Assembly: GCF_024807225.1 (NCBI RefSeq)
Contig: NZ_JANUCO010000001.1
Coordinates: 2,170,001 to 2,234,000 of the forward strand
Direction: 5' to 3'
Origin: Chryseobacterium ginsenosidimutans
GTDB lineage: Bacteria > Bacteroidota > Bacteroidia > Flavobacteriales > Weeksellaceae
Length of the DNA stretch: 64,000 bases
Below the pieces are notes generated by a model. The model ran no database searches and had not been told where the DNA came from. It saw only the letters and a list, made by a program, of their open reading frames with translations. Of this stretch, positions 28,199-38,404 are shown piece by piece. The stretch's first letter is position 1. Each line of letters begins with the position of its first letter. Position numbers and translations under genes: made by a program.

Positions 28199-28657
28199 AT
28201 GTCTGATAGCAATCCCATCCCCGGTTTTTACTTTTCTGTAATCTTTGAATTATTGCCGCAATTTAGTGTCGATACAAAATTTCAAAGCGTTAACGGACTG
28301 AAAGTTACGATGGAAACCGAAGCTTACACCGAAGGCGGACAAAATAAATTCAAGCATAATTTGCCGCTGCGTTCCGGATATCAGGATTTGGTTCTGAAAA
28401 GAGGATTAACCTCGGATATGTCTGGTTTGTCGATGTGGTGCAGTCAGGCGTTGGAAGATTTTGTTTTCTATCCCGCCAATCTGATTGTTTCTTTATTAAA
28501 CGAAAAAGGAAACCCTCTGAAAGTCTGGTATGTATCACACGCCATTCCGTTGAGTTATGAATTCAGTGATTTTGATGCAGAACAAAATAAAATTGTTATC
28601 GAAACCATTACGCTGAAATATAACTTTTTTAAAGAGCTTCCGGTTCCTAATTTTTAA
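28199..28657 (+). CDS. eCIS inner tube protein 2 (gp19-like)
   Basis: This second gp19-family protein is 152 aa. It shows PIPGFYFSVIFELLPQ at the start, a middle NLPLRSGYQDLVLKRGLTS and the family ending EQNKIVIETITLKYNFF. It diverges from the first tube protein, and its close spacing indicates co-expression. By analogy with Afp1/Afp5, one of the pair builds the shaft and the other initiates the tube on the baseplate; which is which is inference. Confidence 0.9.
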   Translation: MSDSNPIPGFYFSVIFELLPQFSVDTKFQSVNGLKVTMETEAYTEGGQNKFKHNLPLRSGYQDLVLKRGLTSDMSGLSMWCSQALEDFVFYPANLIVSLLNEKGNPLKVWYVSHAIPLSYEFSDFDAEQNKIVIETITLKYNFFKELPVPNF

Positions 28658-28669
28658 TAATTATTGAAA

Positions 28670-28843
28670 ATGGCTATTCAGATAAAAGAATTACACATCA
28701 AAGTAAAGATTGAAGAAGAGCCGGTAAATTCTGCCCGCTCTCAGCAAATAGATCCGTTAAAAATACAGGAACTAAAATCGCAGCTCGTAAAAGAGTGTAC
28801 CCGTGAAGTATTAGAAAAACTGAAAGAAAGAAAAGAAAGATGA
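28670..28843 (+). CDS. Small DUF5908-like eCIS protein
   Basis: This 57-aa protein starts at ATG 28670. It reads MAIQIKELHIKVKIEEEP, then a short linker, then a charged amphipathic helix (LKIQELKSQLVKECTREVLE) and a basic tail. The length, the IxIKELHIK opening and the position between tube and LysM genes match the DUF5908 small proteins of Bacteroidota contractile systems (the Afp6 slot). Its stop overlaps the next start in ATGA, so the two are translationally coupled. It has no defined function. Confidence 0.8.
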   Translation: MAIQIKELHIKVKIEEEPVNSARSQQIDPLKIQELKSQLVKECTREVLEKLKERKER

Positions 28844-29610
28844 TACAGGCAGCATTAGGGATTATAGACAAAATGCGGATCGAAGTATATGAAACCAACG
28901 ACTATAAAAAGACCCCTAAAAAAACCATTTTTGTTCAGCTTAATCCCGAAAAATACAGTCTTAAACATAATGTTATGTTTTGTGATGGTCAGCCGATGGG
29001 AGCTTCTTCTAATAATTTAAGTTTTAACAGAATAGAAGGGGAGGAAGTAACTTTTGATTTCATTTTTGACAGTTCAGGTGTTGTACCGCCGGGAAAAATA
29101 AAAGACGGAAAAGGGGAAATGTCTTTGCTGGATAAAGCCGGAGATGTTCTTGATGCTTTATCACCCGCAATCGTAAACCCTTTTGCCGAAATTAAAACGG
29201 TGGAAAAGGATGTAGAGGAATTTAAGGATCTTGTAATGGGCTATAACGGGAAAACCCATCAGACAGCCTATTTACAGATTCTTTGGGGAGGCTACAAATT
29301 ACAGTGCCGATTAAAAAGCATGGACATTGAGTATACGCTTTTCAGGAAAGACGGAAGACCGATCAGAGCAAAGGTAAAATGTATTTTCAAAGGGACCGCG
29401 ACGTATGAAGTGATGGTTGCCAAACAAAATAAAATGTCTCCTGATTTAACGCATCACAGAACGGTTACCATGAATGATAAGCTGGCTTTAATGGCAGAAA
29501 ACATCTATGAAAACCCTTCGTATTATGTAGATGTAGCTCAAACCAATCAGTTATTAAGTTTCAGAAAAATAGAAACCGGGCAAAACATTTCGTTTCCGCC
29601 TATTAAATAA
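28840..29610 (+). CDS. eCIS baseplate/tube adaptor with LysM-like end (Afp7-like)
   Basis: This 256-aa protein has an N-terminal CIS tube-adaptor domain (about 10-195; NPEKYSLKHNVMFCDGQPMG, GEEVTFDFIFDSSG, LQILWGGYKLQCRLKSMDIEYTLF) and a C-terminal LysM-like segment (about 205-256; HHRTVTMNDKLALMAENIY, ending GQNISFPPIK). In Afp/PVC the corresponding protein joins the tube to the spike. The ATG lies inside the stop of the small gene before it, and the spike gene starts 7 bases after its own stop. Confidence 0.87.
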   Translation: MIQAALGIIDKMRIEVYETNDYKKTPKKTIFVQLNPEKYSLKHNVMFCDGQPMGASSNNLSFNRIEGEEVTFDFIFDSSGVVPPGKIKDGKGEMSLLDKAGDVLDALSPAIVNPFAEIKTVEKDVEEFKDLVMGYNGKTHQTAYLQILWGGYKLQCRLKSMDIEYTLFRKDGRPIRAKVKCIFKGTATYEVMVAKQNKMSPDLTHHRTVTMNDKLALMAENIYENPSYYVDVAQTNQLLSFRKIETGQNISFPPIK

Positions 29611-29616
29611 AATGAT

Positions 29617-31287
29617 ATGCCTGTTCAACCTTATATATCGACTGATGACCTTCTAAAACTGGAATTTTTAGCAGATGAAAAAGACAATGGTCTTGATGCT
29701 TTGCTTAAAGAAGCACAGGTTACTTTTGAGCTGAATAAAATCCCGTTTGCCAAATTTACTTTTATCGCTTCAAATCCTGATGTAGATTCTAAAGCAGATT
29801 TACCGACGGATTTGCTTAAAAAAGGACAGAAAATAGAAGTAAAAGTTACGGTAAATAAAAAGCCACAGACTTTGTTCAAAGGATTTATTAAATCTATTGA
29901 AAAAAGCATCAGCGAAAGCTACACAACGGTAAAAATAGAATGTAAAGATCAGGCGTATAAATTAACGACACCATCTGAAAAGTCTGATGACAGTACCGAA
30001 ACTTTCAAAGCAAAATTAGATGGATTTTTGACTCAGACTAATGTTACCAATAAAATTGAATCTAAAGGACAAAGCTGGGAAGAAGAACACATAACCCGGA
30101 ATATTCATACGATTCCGTGGGATTATCTGGTCGGATTTTTAGACTCTATCGGGATGATGGTGAATGTAAGAAACGGAGAATTCAATATTTTGGATATTTT
30201 AGAAGCTGTTCCTGAAGAAAAATATATAGCAGAAAACGGAATCAATATATTCAAATTTTCAGGCAGAGAAGACGAATCAAAAAAATTAAGCAAAGCTTCA
30301 ATCGAATATTGGGATCCATCTTCTCAGTCAATGGAAAAAATAGAAGCAGAACAGGAAGCTGAAAAAAATATAAAAACACTGACGCTTAACGAAAGCCGTT
30401 TTTTAACAGGCACGATGACAAGAATGGCAAATACATTTCTTAAAAGAAGCAACCATGCTGTCATTCAGGGAGAGCTTTCAACCTTCGGAAATCTGGAAGC
30501 CAAAGCAGGAGATTTTTTAAGCTGTAATAAAATCAATAAAGAAATTGATAAAAAGAAATTATTAATATCCAAAGAACATCACACCTTCGAAAATGCCTGC
30601 TGGAAAACCGAATATACGTTGGGTGTAGAATCAGAACAGTCTTTTGCTGAAACCAATTCGCCTTCCGTTCCTGCTCAACAGGCGCAAACCGGACAAACCA
30701 ATTCGGTAAGCGGATTACAGATCGGTGTTGTGACTCAGATCGAAGAAGATCCTGATAATCAATTCAGAATAAAAGTAAGAATACCCACACTTTCTGAAAA
30801 CGGGGAAGGAGTCTGGGCAAGATTGGGTAATGTATTTTCAGGAAACGAAATGGGAAGTTTTTTTATTCCTAATGTGAACGATGAGGTGATTGTAGGATGT
30901 CTGGGAAATAATCCCGATACACCGATTATTTTAGGAAGCCTTTACAGCTCACAAAATGCAATGCCTTTTCCAATTAAAAAAGAAAATTATACGAAAGCTT
31001 TTGTAACCAAAGAAGGTACAAAAATACAGTTTGACGACGAGAAAAAATCTATTGAGTTCAGTACAAAAAAGGGAAATAAACTTTTGATAAGTGATGATGA
31101 AAAAGGCTTTGTACTCGAAGACGAAAATGGAAACAAAATAGTGATGAATGAAGACGGAATCACATTAGACAGCAGCAAAGATCTTATTCTTAAAGCCAAA
31201 ATGGATTTCAAAATGGATTCGGCAAAAGCGGCGCTTTCCGCATCTGCAACAATGGATGTAAAAGGATCAATCATAAAACTCAATTAA
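29617..31287 (+). CDS. eCIS spike protein (VgrG / gp27-gp5-like, Afp8)
   Basis: This 556-aa protein has a gp27-like part (about 1-340), an OB-fold gp5-like part (about 360-450; IGVVTQIEEDPDNQFRIKVR, SFFIPNVNDEVIVGCLGNN, IILGSLY) and a C-terminal beta-prism region with short repeats (about 460-556; GTKIQFDDEKKSIEFSTKKG, LDSSKDLILKAK). As a trimer it forms the needle under the tube. The prism tip would be capped by the PAAR protein encoded one base after its stop. No lysozyme or toxin domain is fused to it. Confidence 0.93.
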   Translation: MPVQPYISTDDLLKLEFLADEKDNGLDALLKEAQVTFELNKIPFAKFTFIASNPDVDSKADLPTDLLKKGQKIEVKVTVNKKPQTLFKGFIKSIEKSISESYTTVKIECKDQAYKLTTPSEKSDDSTETFKAKLDGFLTQTNVTNKIESKGQSWEEEHITRNIHTIPWDYLVGFLDSIGMMVNVRNGEFNILDILEAVPEEKYIAENGINIFKFSGREDESKKLSKASIEYWDPSSQSMEKIEAEQEAEKNIKTLTLNESRFLTGTMTRMANTFLKRSNHAVIQGELSTFGNLEAKAGDFLSCNKINKEIDKKKLLISKEHHTFENACWKTEYTLGVESEQSFAETNSPSVPAQQAQTGQTNSVSGLQIGVVTQIEEDPDNQFRIKVRIPTLSENGEGVWARLGNVFSGNEMGSFFIPNVNDEVIVGCLGNNPDTPIILGSLYSSQNAMPFPIKKENYTKAFVTKEGTKIQFDDEKKSIEFSTKKGNKLLISDDEKGFVLEDENGNKIVMNEDGITLDSSKDLILKAKMDFKMDSAKAALSASATMDVKGSIIKLN

Positions 31288-31288
31288 T

Positions 31289-31579
31289 ATGCCTGCAGCA
31301 GCAAGAACCAGTGACATGCACGTTTGTCCGATGGTTACAGCAACAGTCCCACATGTAGGAGGTCCCATTTTACCGGGAGGAAATTCTACCGTATTTATCG
31401 GCGGAATGCCGGCTTCGGTAGTAGGAGACAGTTGTGTTTGTACAGGACCGCCCGATACAATTGTAAAAGGCTCGGCAACGGTGCTTATTGGCGGAACTCC
31501 TGCCGCAAGAATGGGAGATTCTACAGCACATGGAGGAACGATCGTTTTAGGTTGTCCGACAGTGATAATTGGAGGTTAA
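31289..31579 (+). CDS. PAAR-domain spike tip protein (Afp10-like)
   Basis: This 96-aa protein is a compact PAAR repeat protein. It has PAAARTSDMHVCPMVT with the metal-site His and Cys, three related turns VFIGGMPASVVGDSC, VLIGGTPAARMGDSTAHGG and VIIGG, and nothing beyond the PAAR fold. It sharpens the spike tip. It is essentially contiguous with the spike gene and precedes gp25, the reverse of the Afp order (afp9 then afp10). Confidence 0.93.
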   Translation: MPAAARTSDMHVCPMVTATVPHVGGPILPGGNSTVFIGGMPASVVGDSCVCTGPPDTIVKGSATVLIGGTPAARMGDSTAHGGTIVLGCPTVIIGG

Positions 31580-31591
31580 AAACTAAAAACT

Positions 31592-32008
31592 ATGAAAACA
31601 GATGACTTTTTAGGAAAAGGATGGGGATTTCCTCCGACTTTCAATACAATTACCAGAACAGTAGATACAGTTTCCGGTGAGAAAGATATTCAGGAAAGTC
31701 TGCAGATTTTAATGAGTACACAGCTTACGGAAAGAATCATGCGTTCCGACTTCGGCTGCGATCTCACACCGCTTCTGTTTGAAAGCGTAACGGTAACGCT
31801 CCTCACAAAAATTAAAGGCATCATCGAACATGCTATTTTAACATATGAACCGAGAATAGATGTAAACGATATTTATTTTGGCTCAGAAACCAATGATACA
31901 CAAGGGATTATTAGAATTGAGATTGAATACACGATTCGTGCAACCAACTCAAGGCTTAATTATGTATTTCCGTATTATCTAGAAGAAGGAACTTTTATTA
32001 AAATCTGA
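31592..32008 (+). CDS. gp25-like baseplate wedge protein (Afp9-like)
   Basis: This 138-aa protein belongs to the gp25/lysozyme-like baseplate family. It has FLGKGWGFPPTFN at the N-terminus, the conserved E-x-R region in KDIQESLQILMSTQLTERIMRSDFGCDL, and the beta-strand end IRIEIEYTIRATNSRLNYVFPYYLEEG. It starts sheath assembly by offering strands to the first sheath ring. Gap to the PAAR gene 12 bases, to the next baseplate gene 4. Confidence 0.93.
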   Translation: MKTDDFLGKGWGFPPTFNTITRTVDTVSGEKDIQESLQILMSTQLTERIMRSDFGCDLTPLLFESVTVTLLTKIKGIIEHAILTYEPRIDVNDIYFGSETNDTQGIIRIEIEYTIRATNSRLNYVFPYYLEEGTFIKI

Positions 32009-32012
32009 CATC

Positions 32013-35000
32013 ATGGAAAATTGTTCTTCAAAAATATCAATCCATCAGGGAATGGGAACAACCCAGAATGCAAGGTTTTTATCAGCCTTACAACCCTCTT
32101 ATTTTCTCTTGGACGAAAGAGAAGAGATAGATTATGTTGTATTGGCTCAGAAAATGTCTCAATATATAAATTATTTTAACGAATCTGATCCTAATAACGA
32201 ACAAAGCGACTGGTCACCATTTTTTGCTTGGGAATCTACTGCAATTCTAGCCCAGATTTTCAAATGGAATATCGAAGATTACGAGAAAAAATATGAAAAT
32301 AGTAAAAAATCTATTGCCTTAATCAATGATAATGTAGAACAGAAAAAACGCATCAAAGAGGTTTTTGAAAAAATTCAGTCCGATTTTACCAAGCTTACCG
32401 ATAAAGTCTCCACTTTGGATGACAGTCTTTCAATAAAAGAGTTTTTACTAAGTTCTAAAACAGCGATTGAAGCTCAGTTGAATGCGATTTTGTTAAAGAT
32501 CACCAATGAAAATTCAATCATCACTTTATTACAAAGTTATCAGTTCAACAAAAATATTCAGAATCTTTTCGGATTGCTTTTGTATTGGAAAAACAGCACC
32601 GAAAAAGCATTCACGCAGCAATTAGAAAGTTACCCTTCTCACACTCCGCATTATGCTTTGTTTCTGGCTTTTTTAAAGCTTTTGGGTATCGCAAAAAATC
32701 ATCTGAATGACTTCACCAAAAGACATCTTGATTTTTATTATAAAGATATTTTACAGTTGCTTCCACAAAAAGCGCAACCGGATTTTGTTCATGTATTAAT
32801 CGAACCGGCTGCCAATAAAAACGCATTTCTGTTACCAAAAAACACCGTTTTTTCAGCAGGAAAAAATTCGTTGGGGAAAAATAAATTTTACGCTTCCACT
32901 TCAGATCAGGCGATTAATTCTGTGAAAATTAAATCTTTTCTAAGCCATCATATTGATCAGAATGGCTGGAAAAAAACAGACCTATTTCCTTTAAATGCAA
33001 CAAACACCCCTTTTACTGCTTTTCCATCTTCATCAGAAAATACGGAAACCGGTTTGTTGTTGGCAAGTCCGTTGTTTTATATGAAAGGCGGAACGAGAAC
33101 GATTACATTGAAATTTGATCCTCAGATTTTAGATCCGAATGCATTTGATTTCTGGATTACCGGAGAAAAAAAATGGATTGAAATTACTCAGGAAAATAAA
33201 GAATTAACTCAAGATAAATATATTAAACTCACTATTCCTGCTTCCGAAAAAGCAATTATTCCGTTTAATAAAGAAATTCATACGGGAGAAGTTATTGCAA
33301 CATCACACCCGATTCTTAAAATAATTCCTAAAAACAATACCCAAAAGATTGATTGTAAAACGCTTGAAATCGGAATCACTGTAAGCGGACTGAAAAACCT
33401 GATTGTTGCGACAGATACAGGAGTTGTAGACATCAATAAACCTTTCAAACCTTTCGGAGATTTTCCTAAAAACGGAAACGGATTTATCATCGGTTGCAAC
33501 GAGTTTTTCATGAAAAAAGGAGCAACTGCGCAGTTTTCAATCGAATCGGATGCGTTGTCGTCTTATTTTTATACAAATCCAGTTAATTCAAGTGGAATTA
33601 ATTCAAACATAAATGCAAGTTCAATTGCTTCTAATGTAAGTGCTTCTAATCTGATTAATACTGCTCAGAATTTTAATAAGGCTTCTGAAAATCAACTTAT
33701 TGGTGATAATATATTTTCGTCATTTCAGAGCTTGAATTGGATGAGTCAGATCTATATTCCTTCGATTTATTTTTTCCGTGGTCTTGTTGATAATTCTTTA
33801 TTATTTGAGATGAAAAACGGGAAATTCAGCAATGAAGGAAATAAAATTTTCGATTCTGTTTATACCAACAATAATCCTGTAAAAGAATATGCAGAAGACG
33901 TGATTCCTGATAAAGAAAGTATTTCCGGATACATCAGAATTCAGCTTAATGATACCAAATACGAGAAAGAAAAATTTTTAGAAAAATATATAAAAGCGGC
34001 TCAGGAAAAGACTACTTTACCCGAAGTTCCGGTTATTCAGTCTTTGGTGATGAATTATTCTGTCACTCAAAAATATAATTTCAATACTTCAGATAACAGT
34101 CTCAATGTGTTGGAATATTATCATCTTTTACCTTTTGGATATGAAAAATTAAGTCCGAAATCTTCTTTATCATTCATTCCGGATTTACCAGAAAAAGGAG
34201 AAATTTATATCGGATTTGAAAACGCACAACCCGGAAACGGATTAAGTGTCCTTTTTCAAATGGCGGAAGGAACAGCCAATCCGAGAAAAGAACCCGCAAA
34301 AATCTCATGGGAATATTTATCCGGAAATCAATGGACATCAATAGATCCACACGATATCGGAGATGAAACGCTCGGTTTATTGCAATCTGGAATCATCAAT
34401 ATAACTGTTCCTGATTTTGATAATACACCAACTGTTGTCTTGCCCAAAAATCTTTTCTGGCTGAGAATTTCAGTCGATGAATTAGACAGAATCTGCCATT
34501 TTATAGGCATTCACGAACAAGCTTTAAAAGCCGTTTTATTTGATTTTGAAAATAACGGAAGCGGTTTTCTGGAGGTTACGCCAAAAGAAACGGTTTCAAA
34601 ATTATATCAACCCAATTCTTTTGTTAAAAAAGTAAAACAGCCGTATCCTTCTTTTGGAGGAAGAAAACTGGAAGAAGATACGCAGTTGTATCAACGCAGC
34701 AGCGAAAGACTGAGACACAAACAAAGAGCGATCACTTCGTGGGATTATGAAAGATTGATTTTGCAGGAATTTCCTGAAGTATACAGAGTAAAATGCTTAA
34801 ACCATTACCGATACGATTCGGGAAATGTTTCGAATGTTTCTGCGGGTTATGTAACGTTGATTCCTGTTGCGAAATCACTCAGTTCATCCACCGTTTGGGA
34901 ATGGAAACCATTATTAAGCTTAAGTACGTTGCAACGCATCAAAAACAGAATTATGGGATTGTGTTCTCCGCACGTTCGGTTATGTATAAAACCACCTGTT

Positions 35001-35363
35001 TTAGAGAAAATACAAATCACCTGTAAAGTTAAATACAGAGAAATTCCCGGTGCAGATACTCGTTTGTATGCAGATCTTTTAAAAGAAACGATCAACCGAT
35101 ATATCAGTCCGTGGGCTTACAGCGATCTCGACATTGATTTTGCAAAGAAAATAGAATTGTCATCATTGATTCAATTGATCGATAATCAGTCTTTTGTGGA
35201 TTATATTATTGATTTTAAAGTTAATCAGCTCATTCTGGATGATGAAGAAAATACAGTCATCAAAGAAATGGCAGATGTAAGGGAAATTGTTCCGCAAACA
35301 GATTATACTTTGTTTATTCCTAATGATACTCATGAAATTAAAGAACTCAAAAACAACTGTTAA
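32013..35363 (+). CDS. Large baseplate wedge protein (Afp11-like, baseplate J type)
   Basis: This 1116-aa protein shows the features of the first large baseplate component. The N-terminal helical region has FLSALQPSYFLLDEREEIDY. The C-terminal half has SERLRHKQRAITSWDYERLILQEFPEVYRVKCLNH, RIMGLCSPHVRLCIKPPVLEKIQITCKVKYREIPGAD and PWAYSDLDIDFAKKIELSSLIQLID, which are typical of Afp11/gp6-like wedge proteins. The middle holds an Asn/Ser-rich stretch (about 525-560). It is the longest gene of the cluster and lies 2 bases before the next baseplate gene. Confidence 0.88.
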   Translation: MENCSSKISIHQGMGTTQNARFLSALQPSYFLLDEREEIDYVVLAQKMSQYINYFNESDPNNEQSDWSPFFAWESTAILAQIFKWNIEDYEKKYENSKKSIALINDNVEQKKRIKEVFEKIQSDFTKLTDKVSTLDDSLSIKEFLLSSKTAIEAQLNAILLKITNENSIITLLQSYQFNKNIQNLFGLLLYWKNSTEKAFTQQLESYPSHTPHYALFLAFLKLLGIAKNHLNDFTKRHLDFYYKDILQLLPQKAQPDFVHVLIEPAANKNAFLLPKNTVFSAGKNSLGKNKFYASTSDQAINSVKIKSFLSHHIDQNGWKKTDLFPLNATNTPFTAFPSSSENTETGLLLASPLFYMKGGTRTITLKFDPQILDPNAFDFWITGEKKWIEITQENKELTQDKYIKLTIPASEKAIIPFNKEIHTGEVIATSHPILKIIPKNNTQKIDCKTLEIGITVSGLKNLIVATDTGVVDINKPFKPFGDFPKNGNGFIIGCNEFFMKKGATAQFSIESDALSSYFYTNPVNSSGINSNINASSIASNVSASNLINTAQNFNKASENQLIGDNIFSSFQSLNWMSQIYIPSIYFFRGLVDNSLLFEMKNGKFSNEGNKIFDSVYTNNNPVKEYAEDVIPDKESISGYIRIQLNDTKYEKEKFLEKYIKAAQEKTTLPEVPVIQSLVMNYSVTQKYNFNTSDNSLNVLEYYHLLPFGYEKLSPKSSLSFIPDLPEKGEIYIGFENAQPGNGLSVLFQMAEGTANPRKEPAKISWEYLSGNQWTSIDPHDIGDETLGLLQSGIINITVPDFDNTPTVVLPKNLFWLRISVDELDRICHFIGIHEQALKAVLFDFENNGSGFLEVTPKETVSKLYQPNSFVKKVKQPYPSFGGRKLEEDTQLYQRSSERLRHKQRAITSWDYERLILQEFPEVYRVKCLNHYRYDSGNVSNVSAGYVTLIPVAKSLSSSTVWEWKPLLSLSTLQRIKNRIMGLCSPHVRLCIKPPVLEKIQITCKVKYREIPGADTRLYADLLKETINRYISPWAYSDLDIDFAKKIELSSLIQLIDNQSFVDYIIDFKVNQLILDDEENTVIKEMADVREIVPQTDYTLFIPNDTHEIKELKNNC

Positions 35364-35365
35364 CC

Positions 35366-38300
35366 ATGAATCCCGAATATTACATACCGTCAGAAAGAAT
35401 ATTGAAGCCTTCGCAGGATTATAATTTTTTGCGAAAAGAAGGTTTAAAATATATCGAGAAACTGGGAAACACTTTCTGGACAGATTACAATGCTCATGAT
35501 CCGGGAATTACAACTCTGGAAGCGCTTTCTTATGTGATTACAGAATTGGGATACAGAACAGATTTTGATACGAAAGATCTTTTGACCAACACAAACGGAC
35601 AAATTCTGAACGGTTCATTTTTCACTGCAAGAGAAATAATGACCAATGCGCCGTTGACAGAATTGGATTACAGAAAATTGCTGATTGATATCGAAGGTAT
35701 TACCAACGCTTGGTATTTAGCGACAAGAAAAGAAACCGATCAATTTGATTATCATTTGCCTCATCCTGCAGAACAAAAATTATACATCAATATTTTAGAG
35801 GATAAATTAAGTTTTACTTCAAAAGATAAAAACAATACATCATTAGAACAGCTTTCCGTAAGAGGTTTAAATAAAATTATCATCGAACTGGATGAAGATG
35901 TAGCTCTCGGAGATCTCAATACAACCGAGCTTGAGTTTGCATTTTTACAATCTTCACGTTGGGTACAGGTGAATATAACTCCCGAATTTTCTTCATGGAA
36001 CGATCCTAAAGCACTTCTTCTGAGCAAAATGGATAAAACCTTCAAAATAAAAAATAAAAAAGTAGAGATAAAAGATAATACCGTGGTGATTGTTGTTGAA
36101 AGAAACCACTCAAGTAAATGATACCTTAAAATTTATCGTCGAACCTTTTGATAAGAACGAACTTCAACAGGTGAAAGATCATTTCAGTACAGAAAAACCG
36201 ATTTGTGAAATCATTTCTTTATTGAAAGAGAAAAAAGAAAAAGTGGACGGGATTTTCAGAACCGTTCAGCAAAAACTGCATCAAAACAGAAACCTTACCG
36301 AAGATTTTCTTTGTGTGGAAACCATTCAAAGTGTGGAAATAAGCTTCTGTGTCGATGTAGAATTAGCACCTGAAACCGATTCTGTAGAAGCAATGGCGCA
36401 GATTCAGATGGCAATTGAAAAAATCTTGAATCCTCCGGTTCATTTTTACACGTTGTCTCAATTGATGGAGCAGGGTTTAGATTCTACCGAAATATTTTTA
36501 GGACCAAAATTGGAACATGGTTTCCTCAATGATAAAGAGCTTCAAAAAGCGCAGCTTCCGAATAGCATTCACGCTTCGGATATTATTGCGGCCATTATGG
36601 AAATTAAAGGAATTGTTTCTGTTGAAAATCTTTTGATGACGGCTTACAATTCTTTGGGACAACCGATTACGGGAAGCATGAACCAAAAATGGTGTTTTCA
36701 TTTATCAGGCGAAGAAAAACCTTTGTTTTCTGCTGAGAAATCAAAAATATTACTGTTTCAGAAAAATATTCCTTTTCTTTTGTCAGAAAACAGTCAGATG
36801 TTGGTGGATCAGAAGGTTCAGCAGCTGAAAGCTCAGATAAAAAACTACAAATTATATTCTGTTCAGAGTGATTTGCCGATTCCGAAAGGTCAATTTTATC
36901 AGTTGGATGAATATTACAGTGTTCAGGAAGAATTTCCTGTGAATTACGGTTTGGGAGCCAACGAAATTTCTGATAAAGCTCCCGAAAAAAGAAAGGCTCA
37001 GGTGAAACAATTGAAAGCGTATCTGCATTTTTACGATCAGTTACTGGCAGATTTTTTCAGTCAGTTGTATCACGCTAAAAATATTCTGGATATCGAACCG
37101 GTAAAATATACTTATTTCCCTAATTATCTGGATAAAAACCCGAAAACAGGAAAAGATTTTTACTCAAAAGAAATTTACAGAGATAACTTTAAAAACGCAT
37201 TATTAAACGGTGAATCTGAATTTGATGTTTCTCTGGAAGAATCGCAATCTGTTTTCAATGACAGACGAAACCGTGCTTTAGATCATCTGATGGCTCGTTT
37301 TAGCGAAAGTTTTAACGATTATGTCTTTATGATGTACAAAGTAAGTCAGGATTCTGGCGGTTTGGGAGAAATGACTTTTCAGGCGAATGATCTGATTCAA
37401 GATAAAGAAGCATTTTTAAAAAATTATGCAGAAATCAGCTCTGAAAGAGGATTGGGAATAGATTATCTCAACGCAAAAATCCTCAATGATAAATTTGATT
37501 TTCAGAATTTTTGGGAAACAGATCACAGAGGAGGTTACGAAAAAAGAATCGCAAAATTATTGGGAATCAACAACATCGGTTTGAGAGATATCGTAACAGA
37601 AGATCAGGTTCAGACGCAATGGACGTTGCCGGTAAAGATTAGTAATCAATCTGTTATCTGCAAAATTGTGCAGCCTTTAATTGATTTAGCTGTAAAATGG
37701 AAATGGACTCAACAAAATTTACTCAATCCAAGTGTTTATTTCATTCATAAACAAGGCAGTAAGTTTTTCATTTATTTAGGCGAAAATCCTAAGAAAATAG
37801 CAACGATAGATAAAACTTTCAAAAGCTATGAAGAAGCCTCAGAATTTTTGTATCAACTGATTCAATTACTAAATGAAGCGTATGAAAATTTCTACTGTTT
37901 GGAACATGTTTTAATCAGACCTTTTCCTCCTTTTGACAATGATACAGAAGATTTGTTGTCGGTTTGTCTCAAAGATGATTGCAAAGATGAAGCGAATAAT
38001 GATCCTTATTCCTTTAAAGCAACCATCGTTTTACCGGGATATTTATCAAGATTTAAAAATATTACTTTCAGAAGATATGCAGAGCAGATTTTCCGTCAGG
38101 AAGCTCCGGCTCACGTTTTATTGAAAATTTGCTGGGTCGGTTATGAAGATATGATGAATTTCCAGAAAGCGTATAAAAACTGGCTGGGAAACTACAGACA
38201 TTTCAGACTTAAATATTGCAGCAAAACTTTAATTAAAAAAGATTTTACAACTTTTAGTCAACATCATAAAGAACTGATAAAAAGGCTCAAAGAGCTCAAC

Positions 38301-38393
38301 ACGATCTATCCGGAAGGAAATTTATACGATTGTCAGCTCAGCGAAACCACCAATCCGATTGTACTAGGTAACACCTCATTAGGAACTCTTTAA
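35366..38393 (+). pseudogene. Second large baseplate protein (Afp12-like), split by a +1 frameshift
   Basis: Two overlapping frames make one protein of about 1000 aa. The first (35366-36121, 251 aa) carries the family N-terminus PSERILKPSQDYNFLRKEGL and FWTDYNAHDPGITTLEALSYVITELGYRTDF. The second (to 38393) continues NDTLKFIVEPFDKNELQQV and contains DIIAAIMEIKGIVSVENLL and the C-terminal EHVLIRPFPPF region. The second frame has a stop at 36087-36089 and no good start, so the shift lies between 36090 and 36118. Taking one A out of GAAAG gives ...VVEETTQVNDTLKF in one frame. It may be a real lesion, an assembly insertion, or, less likely, programmed (AAA followed by TGA at 36116-36121). Confidence 0.8.
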
Positions 38394-38404
38394 AATTTAC
38401 AACC

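Noticed and set aside
31324..31605. Reading frame overlapping the PAAR gene in another frame
   Set aside because: Arg/Tyr/Cys-rich shadow of the repetitive PAAR sequence; the PAAR frame explains the region.
36090..38393. Separate baseplate gene starting at TTG 36090
   Set aside because: TTG lies one codon after a stop and inside the preceding reading frame, without a ribosome site; the protein lacks the family N-terminus, which is in the upstream frame.
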